Shown: positions 55,009 through 64,000, counted from the first letter of the stretch. The stretch: DNA of 64,000 bases from Aquimarina spongiae (GCF_900141785.1 NZ_FQYP01000006.1:310001-374000); one strand, 5' to 3'. Numbers and translations: made by a program. Notes: generated by a model from the letters alone, not told the origin.

Positions 55009-57141
55009 TTACATCTTTTCTGGTGCCTCAGAATATTTTTGAATAAAATCAGTAATCAAATCTCGGTATTCGCTTTTGGGAGCTTCTGATAAGTTTCTCC
55101 AAAGTTCGCCATGTGTTAAATCAACGTGACGTACTTCCAGTTTTTGGAAGTTCCGTTTTTTGATCCCTTTTTCAAAAATTCGAGTGTAATTAAATGTCCC
55201 TGTATCCGAAAGAAGTAATATTGGTACGGATAGATGATCCAGATATGAAGTGGCAGAAGCGGTTTCAAAATGTTTTTTGGTGTCACCAAATACGGATTGT
55301 ACATGTAACTTGGCGAGATGAGGTCTGCTTCCATTAAGAAAAGCTTCATGATAGTTCTCAATGTCATAGGTGCCACTAACAGGAATGATGCCTTTAATGT
55401 GATTTTGGGTTAATCCATGTTCTTTTAAGAAACGTTCATCCAATGCGAGCATTGCAGTAAGATGTGCTCCCGAAGAAAACCCACCAACAAATATATGTTC
55501 TTTGTCATAGCCATACTCATCTGCATGGTCGATTAACCATTTTAACGCAGTACTTACATCTTTAACATGATCCGGATATTGAATGTCTACCACTGGATTA
55601 GGATCACGCCAATCTGCACTTAGGCGATGCCCAACAGAGGCAACGGCGATTCCTTTTTTGGCAATATTGCGCACTACATTCATTTCAATATTCCTATCTA
55701 CGTAGGCCCAGGCTCCACCGCCAATCCAAATGAGTAAAGGAGCTTTTGTTGTGGTTTGTGGAAGCACAAGATTCAATCTTTGCAGAGGGTCATCTACTGC
55801 TCGAGTAGCTTGAACATAGGGGATATTATGAATTTCTCTAATATCGGCTATACCAATATGTTTTTCTAAAACATAAAAGGGGATATCTCCATATTGTAAT
55901 ATCTTTTTATGAAATTCTAGTGTTGAAAAATCTGCTTCTTTTTCATAAAGGCTTCTCCATTTTAGTATTTTATCAGCTCCGTATTTATAGGTAATCACTT
56001 GGGCAGGCCATTGCTTCATTCTCTTTATTTCCCGATGTGCGATATGATCCTGTTCTTGTATATGCTGTTGCCAAAATGCTAAAGCTTTTTCATCAGACCA
56101 ACCAAAGTAGTTTAACCCTACATCCATGGCTACTCGAACAGACCGGATAAGGTCCCATTCCCATTTTCCATATTCATCGTAGCTGTTTTTATAAGCACCT
56201 ATCTCATATCCAATTTCTTCAATGTAAGCAGCCCATCCTTCTTTATAACAAGCAGAACCTACAAGTTTTTGTATCTCTGATAACTCAAGTTTTTCGGCAT
56301 ATTTAATTTGGTAGTGGTGTCCAGGTAGTCCTTCATGAGTGTATAACCATCCTATTTGTCTTTTACTGTAGGGCTTCCCAAAGTATTTGAAATAAAGCGA
56401 ATTCTCTCTGCTCCGATAAAAACCAGGGGTTTCGATCAGAGTTTCTTCTTTGTATTCTTTAATACTTACATCGGGTATCGAACTTAAGCCTGGAAACAAC
56501 TCGGTAATCTTATGCCCAACTTCCCTCTTCTTCTCCTGGTAAGCTTTCAAAATTTCAGCAGGGTCATTGAAGAAGAAATCAGGCTTTGTAAGATGTTTTC
56601 TGAAACTAAGACTATCCATACCGGACGTACTTTGGATATCCTTCATTTTGTTTTTTACCCTTGCGATCTCTTCCAGACCAAAATCAAACATCATTTCAGG
56701 CGTTACTTTTACATCGACCCATTTTTTCAAAAAATAAGTATATAATAGTTTACCGTTGGGCACATTAACAATCCCCGTAGTAGGAATTTTATCCTGTTTT
56801 TCTTCATTCCATTTTTTCTCAAGATTGATTCTGAATTTGTTGAGGGCTATTTCATACTTCATTAAATTGAAGTCTAATCGTTCGCTTTCTGATAAATGAC
56901 TGGTGTTAATTTTGATGAGTGCTGCTTCCAGGTCGTTAAACGTTTTTTCTTGAGCGAGTACTGCATCTTTGTTTTGGATATTGTTGAGGTTTTCTATGTA
57001 ATCCAAAGTCAATGGAGGTAAGTCCATTGTTTGGTAAGCTGCTACAAATTGCTGGGATACCAACTCCAGACCTTCGGATTGAGCTTTGGTCTTACATGAA
57101 AAGAAGATGACGAGGGTAGAAAGACATAAATAAAAATGCAT
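55009..57141 (-). CDS. Fusion of a DUF885 domain and an alpha/beta hydrolase
   Basis: 710 residues. The N-terminal part (about 25-430) is DUF885, with the metal-site-like HEGLPGHHYQ near residue 270 and IEEIGYEIGAY. The C-terminal part (about 455-705) is an esterase fold: IGGGAW oxyanion region, GFSSGAH nucleophile elbow at about 553-559, and a late His in THGELW. A lipobox-like VIFFSC suggests a lipoprotein. The domain fusion is unusual to me. The AraC gene starts 77 bases upstream of its start and may control it. Confidence 0.82.
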   Translation of the reverse strand: MHFYLCLSTLVIFFSCKTKAQSEGLELVSQQFVAAYQTMDLPPLTLDYIENLNNIQNKDAVLAQEKTFNDLEAALIKINTSHLSESERLDFNLMKYEIALNKFRINLEKKWNEEKQDKIPTTGIVNVPNGKLLYTYFLKKWVDVKVTPEMMFDFGLEEIARVKNKMKDIQSTSGMDSLSFRKHLTKPDFFFNDPAEILKAYQEKKREVGHKITELFPGLSSIPDVSIKEYKEETLIETPGFYRSRENSLYFKYFGKPYSKRQIGWLYTHEGLPGHHYQIKYAEKLELSEIQKLVGSACYKEGWAAYIEEIGYEIGAYKNSYDEYGKWEWDLIRSVRVAMDVGLNYFGWSDEKALAFWQQHIQEQDHIAHREIKRMKQWPAQVITYKYGADKILKWRSLYEKEADFSTLEFHKKILQYGDIPFYVLEKHIGIADIREIHNIPYVQATRAVDDPLQRLNLVLPQTTTKAPLLIWIGGGAWAYVDRNIEMNVVRNIAKKGIAVASVGHRLSADWRDPNPVVDIQYPDHVKDVSTALKWLIDHADEYGYDKEHIFVGGFSSGAHLTAMLALDERFLKEHGLTQNHIKGIIPVSGTYDIENYHEAFLNGSRPHLAKLHVQSVFGDTKKHFETASATSYLDHLSVPILLLSDTGTFNYTRIFEKGIKKRNFQKLEVRHVDLTHGELWRNLSEAPKSEYRDLITDFIQKYSEAPEKM

Positions 57142-57218
57142 ACCTGGCTAAATGATTTAAATGATACTGTACTTCATAAAATTAAGATGACAGGAACAAG
57201 GAGGCTTGTAAAATATTG

Positions 57219-58052
57219 CTAATTTGTCATTTTCCTGCGTTCAGAAGGAGATATATCGTAGTAGTTTTTGAATTTTTTGGAAAAACTTGCCAAATCATGA
57301 TAACCCAGATCATAGGCTATAGTATTGAGCTGCATGGTATTGTTTTGAAGTAGCTCAATTGCCTTATCCATTCTTAACTTTTCTTGTAGTGCCTGGGGAG
57401 ATTCCTGAAAACACAACTTAAACAATCTTGAAAAATGGTACTTAGAAATGCCGGTATAGATAGCCAGCTGGTCTAATGTTATCTTTTGGTTGAAATGTTG
57501 ATAAATGAAGTTCTTACAAGAAATCATTTTAATGAGAATAGCTCTTTGTGTATCTGTGTTTCGAGACTGAACGAAGAGGCGTTCATGAAGACCTGTAATC
57601 TCTTTAGCGAAGCTGTATACCTGCTTGCTTAGAATAGTTAAGGTTTGATACAGTTCTGAGTTATTGTCTTTATTTGAGTGGGTAGTATGCAATTTTTTGA
57701 CTAAAGGTGAAAAATGCAAACAATCAAATGGAAGATTAAAAAGTAGAGGATTGGCATACATTTTTGCAAGATCGATATCAAGAGCAGTGGGATTTAAGTC
57801 AATACATAGTCCATGGATACTTTGGGAAGCTAATTTAGATTTTGCTTCAAACGTTTGCCCTTCAGGAACCAGAATAAACTGTCCTTGTTTCACACGAAGA
57901 ACTTGATCGTTTATTAAATAATCTTCATACCCCTGCTTGACATATTTTAGCGCAATACCTTTGGTCTCACCTTTGAAATAAAATTTTTCATAGGCATAGG
58001 ATTCCTTGATTTCGCCATATTGACTTTGATATTTACTTTGATTACTAAACAT
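57219..58052 (-). CDS. AraC family transcriptional regulator
   Basis: 277 residues from the ATG at 58052 (a TTG at 58061 would add three). The N-terminal half is a cupin-like sensing domain (FILVPEGQTFEAKSKLA). Two HTH motifs lie in the last 90 residues: LDQLAIYTGISKYHFSRLFK and LNTIAYDLGYHDLASFSKKF. It is 78 bases upstream of the DUF885 fusion on the same strand, so it may be the local regulator. Confidence 0.88.
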   Translation of the reverse strand: MFSNQSKYQSQYGEIKESYAYEKFYFKGETKGIALKYVKQGYEDYLINDQVLRVKQGQFILVPEGQTFEAKSKLASQSIHGLCIDLNPTALDIDLAKMYANPLLFNLPFDCLHFSPLVKKLHTTHSNKDNNSELYQTLTILSKQVYSFAKEITGLHERLFVQSRNTDTQRAILIKMISCKNFIYQHFNQKITLDQLAIYTGISKYHFSRLFKLCFQESPQALQEKLRMDKAIELLQNNTMQLNTIAYDLGYHDLASFSKKFKNYYDISPSERRKMTN

Positions 58053-58182
58053 ACAATACAATCACGAACTATTTTTGTGTATTCTTAAGGCTTGTCTTGT
58101 TCTAATAAACTTAATACAAAATATTTACGGTTGCAAATCTTCTTAAGTTACTAGTGGTTATGAAACGAGTTAATAGGTTTTC

Positions 58183-58836
58183 TTATTCATTTATCTTGAT
58201 GGTTTTGAAATCGAAATGAAACGTATCTTTTTTTGCTTGAATAATTTCGACCTTCTTGGCAAGTTTTCCATACATACTTTCTTCCCATTGTTGATAGACT
58301 ACTTGGATGGTTTCGGTTGTGTCCATCATATTTAGAAACTCGACGGTTTTAATCTGTTCTATAGCGTTGTCATAATAGATTTTTACTGGGTTGTTCAATC
58401 TATCAATCCCTGAATATAAATCAATCCCGGGTTCAAAGTTTTTTTCATATTTGATTTGATTAAAAAAAGACCAAGGATTGGTTTGTAACCTATGGAAATC
58501 ATGACTTCTAATCATCTCTACGGCAACATTTGATAAGGTGTCTAAAATTTTCCCGTCCTTATCAACAGCGTAGCCTTTGTTATCTGAGCTTAATTCCCCT
58601 ATGAATGGGGAATCTCTATATTCGTAAACTTGAGAAAAAAGGAGGTATCCATTCTTTTTTGAGATTACTTGTGTAGTGTACCTGCCATTGGGGCCATTGC
58701 AATGGGCAAATGTGTTTATACTTTTGATATGAAAGTATCTTGGGTCAAGAGATAACTCATTTACGGTAATGTTTTTCTTTTTAGCGCAGGAAATCGATAA
58801 TAATATTGAAATGATAACAAATGATCCTCTTTTCAT
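58183..58836 (-). CDS. Lipoprotein of unknown function
   Basis: 217 residues. Lipobox SISC (residues 14-17), then a globular region with AHCNGPNGRYTTQVISKKNG. It resembles nothing I can name. No export apparatus or enzyme motif is seen. Confidence 0.7.
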   Translation of the reverse strand: MKRGSFVIISILLSISCAKKKNITVNELSLDPRYFHIKSINTFAHCNGPNGRYTTQVISKKNGYLLFSQVYEYRDSPFIGELSSDNKGYAVDKDGKILDTLSNVAVEMIRSHDFHRLQTNPWSFFNQIKYEKNFEPGIDLYSGIDRLNNPVKIYYDNAIEQIKTVEFLNMMDTTETIQVVYQQWEESMYGKLAKKVEIIQAKKDTFHFDFKTIKINE

Positions 58837-58874
58837 AAATGTTTGTTTTGCCTGTACTATGAAAGATACTGGTT

Positions 58875-59195
58875 TTATTCTACTAATTTAATAGATTCGA
58901 TGATAATTCCATTACCACAATATTCATCAGATGCTTCCCAATTTAATTGTACAGTTATTGGAAATGTAGAATTTTCTAAATCAATGATAGTGTTTTGTGG
59001 CAATTCAGAAAAACGCCTAGCAGATTCCTCTTCATCGATGTTAATAATCCATCCTCCACAGCAGGCACATAATGTTAAATCTAAACCTGAGATTGTTGCA
59101 GTTGATTCGAACTGGATTGTAGCGTCATCATCATTTTTGCAACTCAAAGCGATACATCCTAAAGCTAAACATAAAGTCAACATATTGATTTTCAT
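58875..59195 (-). CDS. Small lipoprotein with CACCGG motif
   Basis: 106 residues. Lipobox IALSC (residue about 19) and an unusual LTLCACCGGWIINI segment with three closely spaced Cys. A fourth Cys is near EYCGNG. The Cys group could bind metal or form disulfides. Not related to a family I recognise. It is 38 bases upstream of the 58183 lipoprotein, so the two may be cotranscribed. Confidence 0.7.
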   Translation of the reverse strand: MKINMLTLCLALGCIALSCKNDDDATIQFESTATISGLDLTLCACCGGWIINIDEEESARRFSELPQNTIIDLENSTFPITVQLNWEASDEYCGNGIIIESIKLVE

Positions 59196-59337
59196 TGTTT
59201 TTTTGTTTTTTGATTACGTTTAATAGATCCATTCACCATAGAAAAGTTGCGTGGGACTGAAGAATGCCGTAGTTCTTTTATTCTGTAGTTTTATATGTTA
59301 GTTTTTGTTTTTTAGAGAATACAGTTACATTCGTAAC

Positions 59338-59991
59338 ATGTTTCAACATATTCATCCGTACGAGCCTTTTTTTCCTCCAGAAGCAACAAAATTGATTGTG
59401 GGTACTTTACCGCCTCCCAGGTTTACTACGGGAGCACTTAATGATAAAGATGTAGATTTTTGCTATGGTAGCAGTAATGGTTTGTTATGGCCGGTCTTGG
59501 ATCGAATTTTTGATCTTAGTCTTAAGTATGAGACGACCCACGAAGCCGCAGAGCAACGAAGAAGATTTTTGACGGCAAATCGAATTGGTGTTTGCGATAT
59601 TGTACAACGTTGCGAACGTGACAAAGTCGATGCTTCAGACCTGGGAATGCAAAATGTTCAATTAAGAGATCTGGTAGGCTACTTAGAAAAATATCCAAAA
59701 ATAAATCGTTTGATCTTTATGGGAGGCAACAGTAAAAATGGACCTGAGTATTTTTTTAGAAGGCTCTTAAAAGAACATGATCTAAAATTAGAAGTAGTTT
59801 CTAATACGGTACCTAGAATACATAAGGTGGTAATAGCTAATAGGGTGATTAAAACCGTATCACTTACAGCGCCTTCGGGTTCTGCAAATCGGGCTATTGG
59901 AAGTATGCAAATCTATAAGGATCTAAAAAGCAAAGACCCCAAATTCAATACCATCGATTTTAGAGTCATGCAATATCAAGAATTCTTTTAA
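59338..59991 (+). CDS. Uracil-DNA glycosylase family protein
   Basis: 217 residues from the ATG at 59338. A TTG at 59305 is an alternative that would add 11 residues. LIVGTLPPPRF, CYGSSNGLLWPVLDRIF and LIFMGGNSKNG resemble the UDG superfamily, in which the first block activates water and a later His-rich loop enters DNA. Here the second motif is LTAPSGSANR. Which damaged base it handles is unknown. Confidence 0.72.
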   Translation: MFQHIHPYEPFFPPEATKLIVGTLPPPRFTTGALNDKDVDFCYGSSNGLLWPVLDRIFDLSLKYETTHEAAEQRRRFLTANRIGVCDIVQRCERDKVDASDLGMQNVQLRDLVGYLEKYPKINRLIFMGGNSKNGPEYFFRRLLKEHDLKLEVVSNTVPRIHKVVIANRVIKTVSLTAPSGSANRAIGSMQIYKDLKSKDPKFNTIDFRVMQYQEFF

Positions 59992-59992
59992 T

Positions 59993-60151
59993 TTACTCTG
60001 TTTCTTCCTCTTTGGTCTTTTTTGTAGTTTTTTTCGCGGTGGATTTTGCCTTCGGAGGAATTATGGAAACAGATTTTTTTCTTTTTCTTCGTCTTCCAAA
60101 GGTGCCCATATGAATCTTACCGCGTTTTGTCTTTTTATCTCCTTTGCCCAT
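59993..60151 (-). CDS. 30S ribosomal protein bTHX
   Basis: 52 residues read by hand from the ATG at 60149-60151 to TAA at 59993-59995. MGKGDKKTKRGKIHMGTFGR is the bTHX signature, a small basic peptide that sits in the head of the 30S subunit. The C-terminal tail is Lys, Thr and Glu rich. Its stop is one base beyond the convergent glycosylase stop. Confidence 0.88.
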   Translation of the reverse strand: MGKGDKKTKRGKIHMGTFGRRRKRKKSVSIIPPKAKSTAKKTTKKTKEEETE

Positions 60152-60433
60152 AAATCTTAATTTTTGTATTAAACTGTCTAAAAATTAAAGTGTTACTAAT
60201 TTAATGAATTAAGACAGAAAAACGAAAAGAGTAGAATAACCTTTTCAGTTTACAGATCATTTTAAAATTAATTTCAGTGATTTGATCTATTTTATTAGAT
60301 GTTTGTCGAAAGGTTTTGTTTTATAACATATTAATTCTTTTTTTTGGGAGCAGAATCCAACTACCCCTGGATCTTTCATCCTAACCAACCTCTTGAGTGA
60401 TGGCTTAGACTAAAAGCTATACACCAACTAAAC

Positions 60434-61699
60434 ATGAAAATTAATTTTTTCACTTTACTTTTTTGTGCCCTTTGTATTCCTATATCTGCACAGCAGATTG
60501 ATGAGAAGTTTGCTAGAAATGGACTTTACTTATTCAAGGAATTGGGGATGAATACCTCTCGAATCATCGACTACAATTTAACAGACAACGGCGAACTTTA
60601 TGTCTTGCATTTATCTGATGATAACGGTAATTTGATTCGTTTGCTTAAAAATGGTCAGAAGGATACCTCTTTTAATTTTACTTCGGCCATTTTAAATAAT
60701 GAAGGAACTACTCCGGTTGCGATGAGCGCTACGCCTTATGGTACCATAGTAGTGTTATCCAATTTGTGGAATGGATTGAGTTGGATGATCCATATTAATG
60801 AGTTTTTTGAAGATGGAACGCTGAATACTCAATTTGGTAGAGGGGGTATTTATACCAAAAGCATATTAGATAACTCTGATGATAATTTTGGTCAGTTTTT
60901 ATATACCTCATCGAATGGAGAAATTGTAGTGGTTGCAAAAATCAATGATTTTAGTGTGTCTACTACCGAAGAGAAAATTGCGATTCTCAAATTGAGTAGT
61001 GAGGGAAGGACTTTATCCTCGGACTTGTATGCCAATCATTGTTATCGATTAGACAGTTCTGCTATGCGGGATGACTATTTATTTTTGGCGTATTCTGGAA
61101 GTTCCGAAAATGAAGTCGACCATGCTACTTATTTGGCTGGCTTGAACAGTGAACGAATGGAACGTCAAAACATACATTGTTTGTCGGTAGAAGGGGATTA
61201 TGAAACTATTGATCATATAGTATTGACAGATGCTGCAGTGTATATTTCTCAAATAAAAACGAATTCTGAAGCATTATATCTTATTAATAAATACGATGTA
61301 GATGGTAATCGGGATAAGACCTTTAGAGATAGCGGACAGGTAGATGGCAATGCCGATTTGTACGATTCTAATTTTGTTGTAAACAAAAAAGGGGAACTAT
61401 TTGTGGTGTCCAAAAGTCTAAATGATGATGCTGAAATATTGATCAAAAAGCTTAAGAACGATGGAACCATAGATGAAACTTTTGGAGTTGATGGTATTGC
61501 ATCTATTATGCTTAGGCATCCAATGATAACATTGGGTAAAATGCAGATTGACGAAAATGATCTATTGTATATCGCAGGAGAGATGTCTATTGATGGTAAT
61601 CCTTATGGTTTTATTACAAGAATCGATACCAGTATAATGCTTCTGAAAAGGGAAAAACTGGATAAGTTTATTCGTAATCTTTTTGTGAAACGAGAGTAA
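60434..61699 (+). CDS. Secreted delta-60-repeat protein
   Basis: 421 residues with a signal peptide ending near PISAQ. Segments DGTLNTQFGRGGIYT, DGNRDKTFRDSGQV and DGTIDETFGVDGIA fit the delta-60 repeat (DGxxDxxFGxxG), a beta-propeller-like module in secreted proteins of Bacteroidota and Myxococcota. No T9SS domain is visible at the end. Function unknown. Confidence 0.78.
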   Translation: MKINFFTLLFCALCIPISAQQIDEKFARNGLYLFKELGMNTSRIIDYNLTDNGELYVLHLSDDNGNLIRLLKNGQKDTSFNFTSAILNNEGTTPVAMSATPYGTIVVLSNLWNGLSWMIHINEFFEDGTLNTQFGRGGIYTKSILDNSDDNFGQFLYTSSNGEIVVVAKINDFSVSTTEEKIAILKLSSEGRTLSSDLYANHCYRLDSSAMRDDYLFLAYSGSSENEVDHATYLAGLNSERMERQNIHCLSVEGDYETIDHIVLTDAAVYISQIKTNSEALYLINKYDVDGNRDKTFRDSGQVDGNADLYDSNFVVNKKGELFVVSKSLNDDAEILIKKLKNDGTIDETFGVDGIASIMLRHPMITLGKMQIDENDLLYIAGEMSIDGNPYGFITRIDTSIMLLKREKLDKFIRNLFVKRE

Positions 61700-61750
61700 G
61701 ATATCAAAAAAGAAAACAACCAAAATTATTGGGAATTAACGTTTTGTCTT

Positions 61751-62398
61751 TTATTCATCTAATGAAAATCCATTTTTGATCGCATAAACAGCCAAACCTA
61801 CTCTTGTTTTCAAACCTAATTTGGTAAACAAACTATCTCTATAATTTTCAACCGTACGTGGGCTGCAGAACATTTTCTCTGCCATTTCTTTATAACTCAT
61901 CTCGGTTGTGGAATATTTAAGGAATTCAATTTCACGGTTGGATAGTTTGATATTGTTTTTATCATCGTTATCTATATCGTTTAAACTTTCGAATACTTTT
62001 ATAGAGGCCCATTCTGGAAAATACCTTCTCTTTTTGATCAGTTTTTGTAAAGACACTTCTAATTCCAAGGGTTGGATGTTTTTTAGCATATAACCTTTAG
62101 CTCCATTTTTGATCATTTTAATCAAACTAGCATCGTCATTTTGCATGCTTAAGGCCATGATCAAAATATCCGGGTATGTTTCGCTTAACCACTTGGCAGT
62201 TTCAAAACCATCCATTTCTGGCATACTCACATCGAGTAATATAATATCTGGTTTTATAGTAGAGTTGATTTTTTGCTGTAAATCCTTCCCGTTTTCACAA
62301 GTGTAGATCACATTAAAATCTTTGAATTTTGAAATGATTTCGGCCAGAGCATTGGCGATAAGAACATGATCGTCTACAATAACAATATTATAATTCAT
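61751..62398 (-). CDS. Response regulator, LuxR (NarL/FixJ) type
   Basis: 215 residues. Receiver with D9, D10 and phospho-acceptor D56 (DIILLDVSMP), then a linker and an HTH (LSNREIEFLKYSTTEMSYKE, then MFCSPRTVENYRDSLF). The gene overlaps the kinase gene by 11 bases, so the pair is one system. Confidence 0.95.
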   Translation of the reverse strand: MNYNIVIVDDHVLIANALAEIISKFKDFNVIYTCENGKDLQQKINSTIKPDIILLDVSMPEMDGFETAKWLSETYPDILIMALSMQNDDASLIKMIKNGAKGYMLKNIQPLELEVSLQKLIKKRRYFPEWASIKVFESLNDIDNDDKNNIKLSNREIEFLKYSTTEMSYKEMAEKMFCSPRTVENYRDSLFTKLGLKTRVGLAVYAIKNGFSLDE

Positions 62399-63170
62399 TT
62401 TCTGATATTTCTAAAGTTAATTGGGTCCCATGATTAATTTTGCTGTCATAATGTAGGGTAGCCCCAATCCATTTTGCCCTTTTTTCAAAATTATTGATTC
62501 CGATTCCTCCGTTTGTAATACTATTCATATCAAATCCAATCCCATTGTCTGTCAGATGCAAGACAATTTTATCAGCATTCTGAGCAAGTTTGATGGAGAT
62601 AAGGGAGCACTTAGCATGTTTAATGCTATTTTGAATAAATTCCTGAGTAATACGATAGATGACGGTTTTTACGGCGACTGAATGTATTTTGATAGGATGA
62701 GGGTATTCAAATTTCACCTCGCATTTGTCCAAATGATTGACTCTGCTACTTAGTTGTTCAAGTAGGTCGACAACACTTTGATTTTTGATGCTACTTTTAG
62801 CCAGGGATCTGGAAATTTGCCGAAGTTCTTCCAATGAATGATCTACAAGGTCATTTATCGATTGTATTGAGGTGGTGTATTGTTCTAATTGATCGATAGG
62901 TAATTGTTTGATGTATAGACTGGCCAATGTAAGTTTCTGTCCAACGCTATCATGAATTTCTTGACCTATGTGATTCATGGTATTGGTTTGAATTTCCATC
63001 TGTACTTTAAGTATCTCTTTTTTATGGGTTTCATCTTTGTGAAGCAATTGTTGATTATGCTTTTTCTTTTTTACCTGATATTGATAGATAAATATGATGA
63101 TGCCTGCAATAAATGCAAGAAAGATCACATTAAAAAGTACTAGCATTATTTTGAAAGATGTTTCCCCCAT
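62388..63170 (-). CDS. Sensor histidine kinase, HisKA_3 (NarX) type
   Basis: 260 residues with a single membrane helix (about 8-30), a short coiled coil, the H-box at IGQEIHDSVGQK (H73), and a HATPase domain with LTDNGIGFD. It has no extracellular domain of note. Overlaps both neighbours: 11 bases with the regulator and 25 with the membrane protein upstream. Confidence 0.93.
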   Translation of the reverse strand: MGETSFKIMLVLFNVIFLAFIAGIIIFIYQYQVKKKKHNQQLLHKDETHKKEILKVQMEIQTNTMNHIGQEIHDSVGQKLTLASLYIKQLPIDQLEQYTTSIQSINDLVDHSLEELRQISRSLAKSSIKNQSVVDLLEQLSSRVNHLDKCEVKFEYPHPIKIHSVAVKTVIYRITQEFIQNSIKHAKCSLISIKLAQNADKIVLHLTDNGIGFDMNSITNGGIGINNFEKRAKWIGATLHYDSKINHGTQLTLEISENEL

Positions 63171-63799
63171 ATAAACGAAATTGCAAATAGTATGTACATG
63201 ATACTGTTAGCTATCAAAAAATAAGCGAAATACAGTTCCCAGATTCCTCTGTAGTGATTTCGCAATAAACCGTAAAAGCAAAATAAGGGGTAAGTGCCTA
63301 CGTAAAGCATGATGACTCCCAAATTTATGTAAAACATCTTATTATCCCTAAAGTGCAAAATACTATCATCTTTAATCTGTTTTAAAAATTCTAGTATCAC
63401 GAAGATGATCAAAAATAGGGTGCCCACAGACGGATTTAAAGAATACACAACTTCGAGCTTTTTAAAGAATAACTCTATAGGGAGATAGGTCAATAAATAT
63501 ATGCTGATGCATATGGTGAATAGCTTTCTGTTATTCAAAGATTGTACTCCATAGAGCCAATACAGAAAGGTATACTGAATGGGAATGCCTACATAGGCAT
63601 AATACACTTGTTTTATTCTGGCGCCTATTCCGAGATCAAAATGCCAAAAAGCCTCTTGGGTAGCTATAAAAACCAGGTAATAAATAAAAAATCTCCAAGG
63701 ACTATTTTTCAATTTAGATACATAAAACAATCCTACTACTGCAGCCATAATCTCAGACAATAGCAGGATAGGTTTTAAGATGTAAAAGTAGTCTGGCAT
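63146..63799 (-). CDS. Multi-helix membrane protein, probable sensor partner
   Basis: 217 residues with about seven membrane helices and no clear domain. It overlaps the kinase by 25 bases and precedes it, so it may act as the input for the kinase, which has almost no sensor part. Family not recognised. Confidence 0.78.
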   Translation of the reverse strand: MPDYFYILKPILLLSEIMAAVVGLFYVSKLKNSPWRFFIYYLVFIATQEAFWHFDLGIGARIKQVYYAYVGIPIQYTFLYWLYGVQSLNNRKLFTICISIYLLTYLPIELFFKKLEVVYSLNPSVGTLFLIIFVILEFLKQIKDDSILHFRDNKMFYINLGVIMLYVGTYPLFCFYGLLRNHYRGIWELYFAYFLIANSIMYILFAISFIWGKHLSK

Positions 63800-63807
63800 A
63801 ATATGGA

Positions 63808-64000
63808 CTAAAAAGATTCTCCAGATCCATCAGCAGGAGGGATAAGACTTCCGTGATTTTGTGCAGAAATATTACCTGAAGCATTTGATCGTTTGGTAGA
63901 AGTTAAGGCAAAGATTGAGGTTGCAGTATTTGTAGACTGATATTCTGGAAATCCACTCATTTTTTCTCCGTATGTTCTTACATCCAAGGGGTGAAAATCC
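63808..64000 (-). CDS. C-terminal fragment of an unknown protein at the window edge
   Basis: An open frame of at least 64 codons on the reverse strand, ending with TAG at 63808-63810. The end is Ser, Asn, Thr and Gly rich (GSLIPPADGSGESF). It ends eight bases before the 63799 start, so it may be the first gene of the two-component operon. The rest is beyond base 64000. Confidence 0.55.
   Translation of the reverse strand, partial: DFHPLDVRTYGEKMSGFPEYQSTNTATSIFALTSTKRSNASGNISAQNHGSLIPPADGSGESF

Noticed and set aside
1..64000. CRISPR array, tRNA, rRNA, IS or prophage
   Set aside because: I read for spaced repeats, cloverleaf and transposase motifs and saw none. A tRNA scan was not run, so a missed tRNA is possible.

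Overview
The window is AT-rich chromosomal DNA from a Bacteroidota bacterium of the family Flavobacteriaceae. An Aquimarina-like marine relative is a guess from style, not something the sequence proves. Support comes from TAnnTTTG promoter elements with few Shine-Dalgarno sites, a type IX secretion C-terminal domain, a bTHX ribosomal protein, many short lipoproteins with a SxxC or GC lipobox, and the gene order Nudix | pyrE-SRPBCC | birA | rsfS-ftsH-LUD-cdsA-psd-ACBP. I saw no rRNA, tRNA, CRISPR array, IS element, phage gene or integrase.

Layout. 1-12 kb: a truncated Nif3-like gene, lpxK, a TPR hybrid histidine kinase, gap and lipA, a lipoprotein, a small HTH protein, a sigma factor, an NqrM-like peptide, murB, an aminotransferase, an aspartyl protease with PDZ domain and a DUF1573 protein. 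12-22 kb: valS, then the reverse-strand phospholipid cluster cdsA-psd-ACBP with LUD, ftsH and rsfS, then birA, an SRPBCC protein, pyrE and a Nudix hydrolase. 22-29 kb: an M14 peptidase, a SulP transporter, then an unusual trio: an Lgt paralog, a radical SAM enzyme of the MJ0619/tetraether lipid synthase type, and a two-helix membrane protein. 29-37 kb: a large T9SS-exported beta-helix protein, an effector-binding protein, a DUF1501/DUF1800 pair and a sugar-binding-like lipoprotein. 37-46 kb: coaD, ddl, a PASTA protein, rluD, a Nudix hydrolase, yaaA, a complete TRAP transporter and a lipoprotein. 46-50 kb: pyruvate carboxylase, then two short GG-leader peptides that look like RiPP (lanthipeptide-type) precursors. 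50-55 kb: an SGNH-SGNH-MBOAT operon, probably for O-acetylation of a surface glycan. 55-64 kb: a DUF885/alpha-beta hydrolase fusion with an AraC regulator, small lipoproteins, a uracil-DNA-glycosylase-family protein, bTHX, a delta-60-repeat protein, and a two-component operon running off the right edge.

Most of the window is core metabolism and envelope biogenesis. The parts that may hold something undescribed are the Lgt-like/MJ0619-like/2TM trio (25.9-28.2 kb), the orphan RiPP precursor pair (49.7-50.3 kb), the DUF885-esterase fusion (55.0-57.1 kb), and several compact promoters that imply leaderless or nearly leaderless mRNAs. Similarity to families is judged by eye from motifs and memory; no database search was run.
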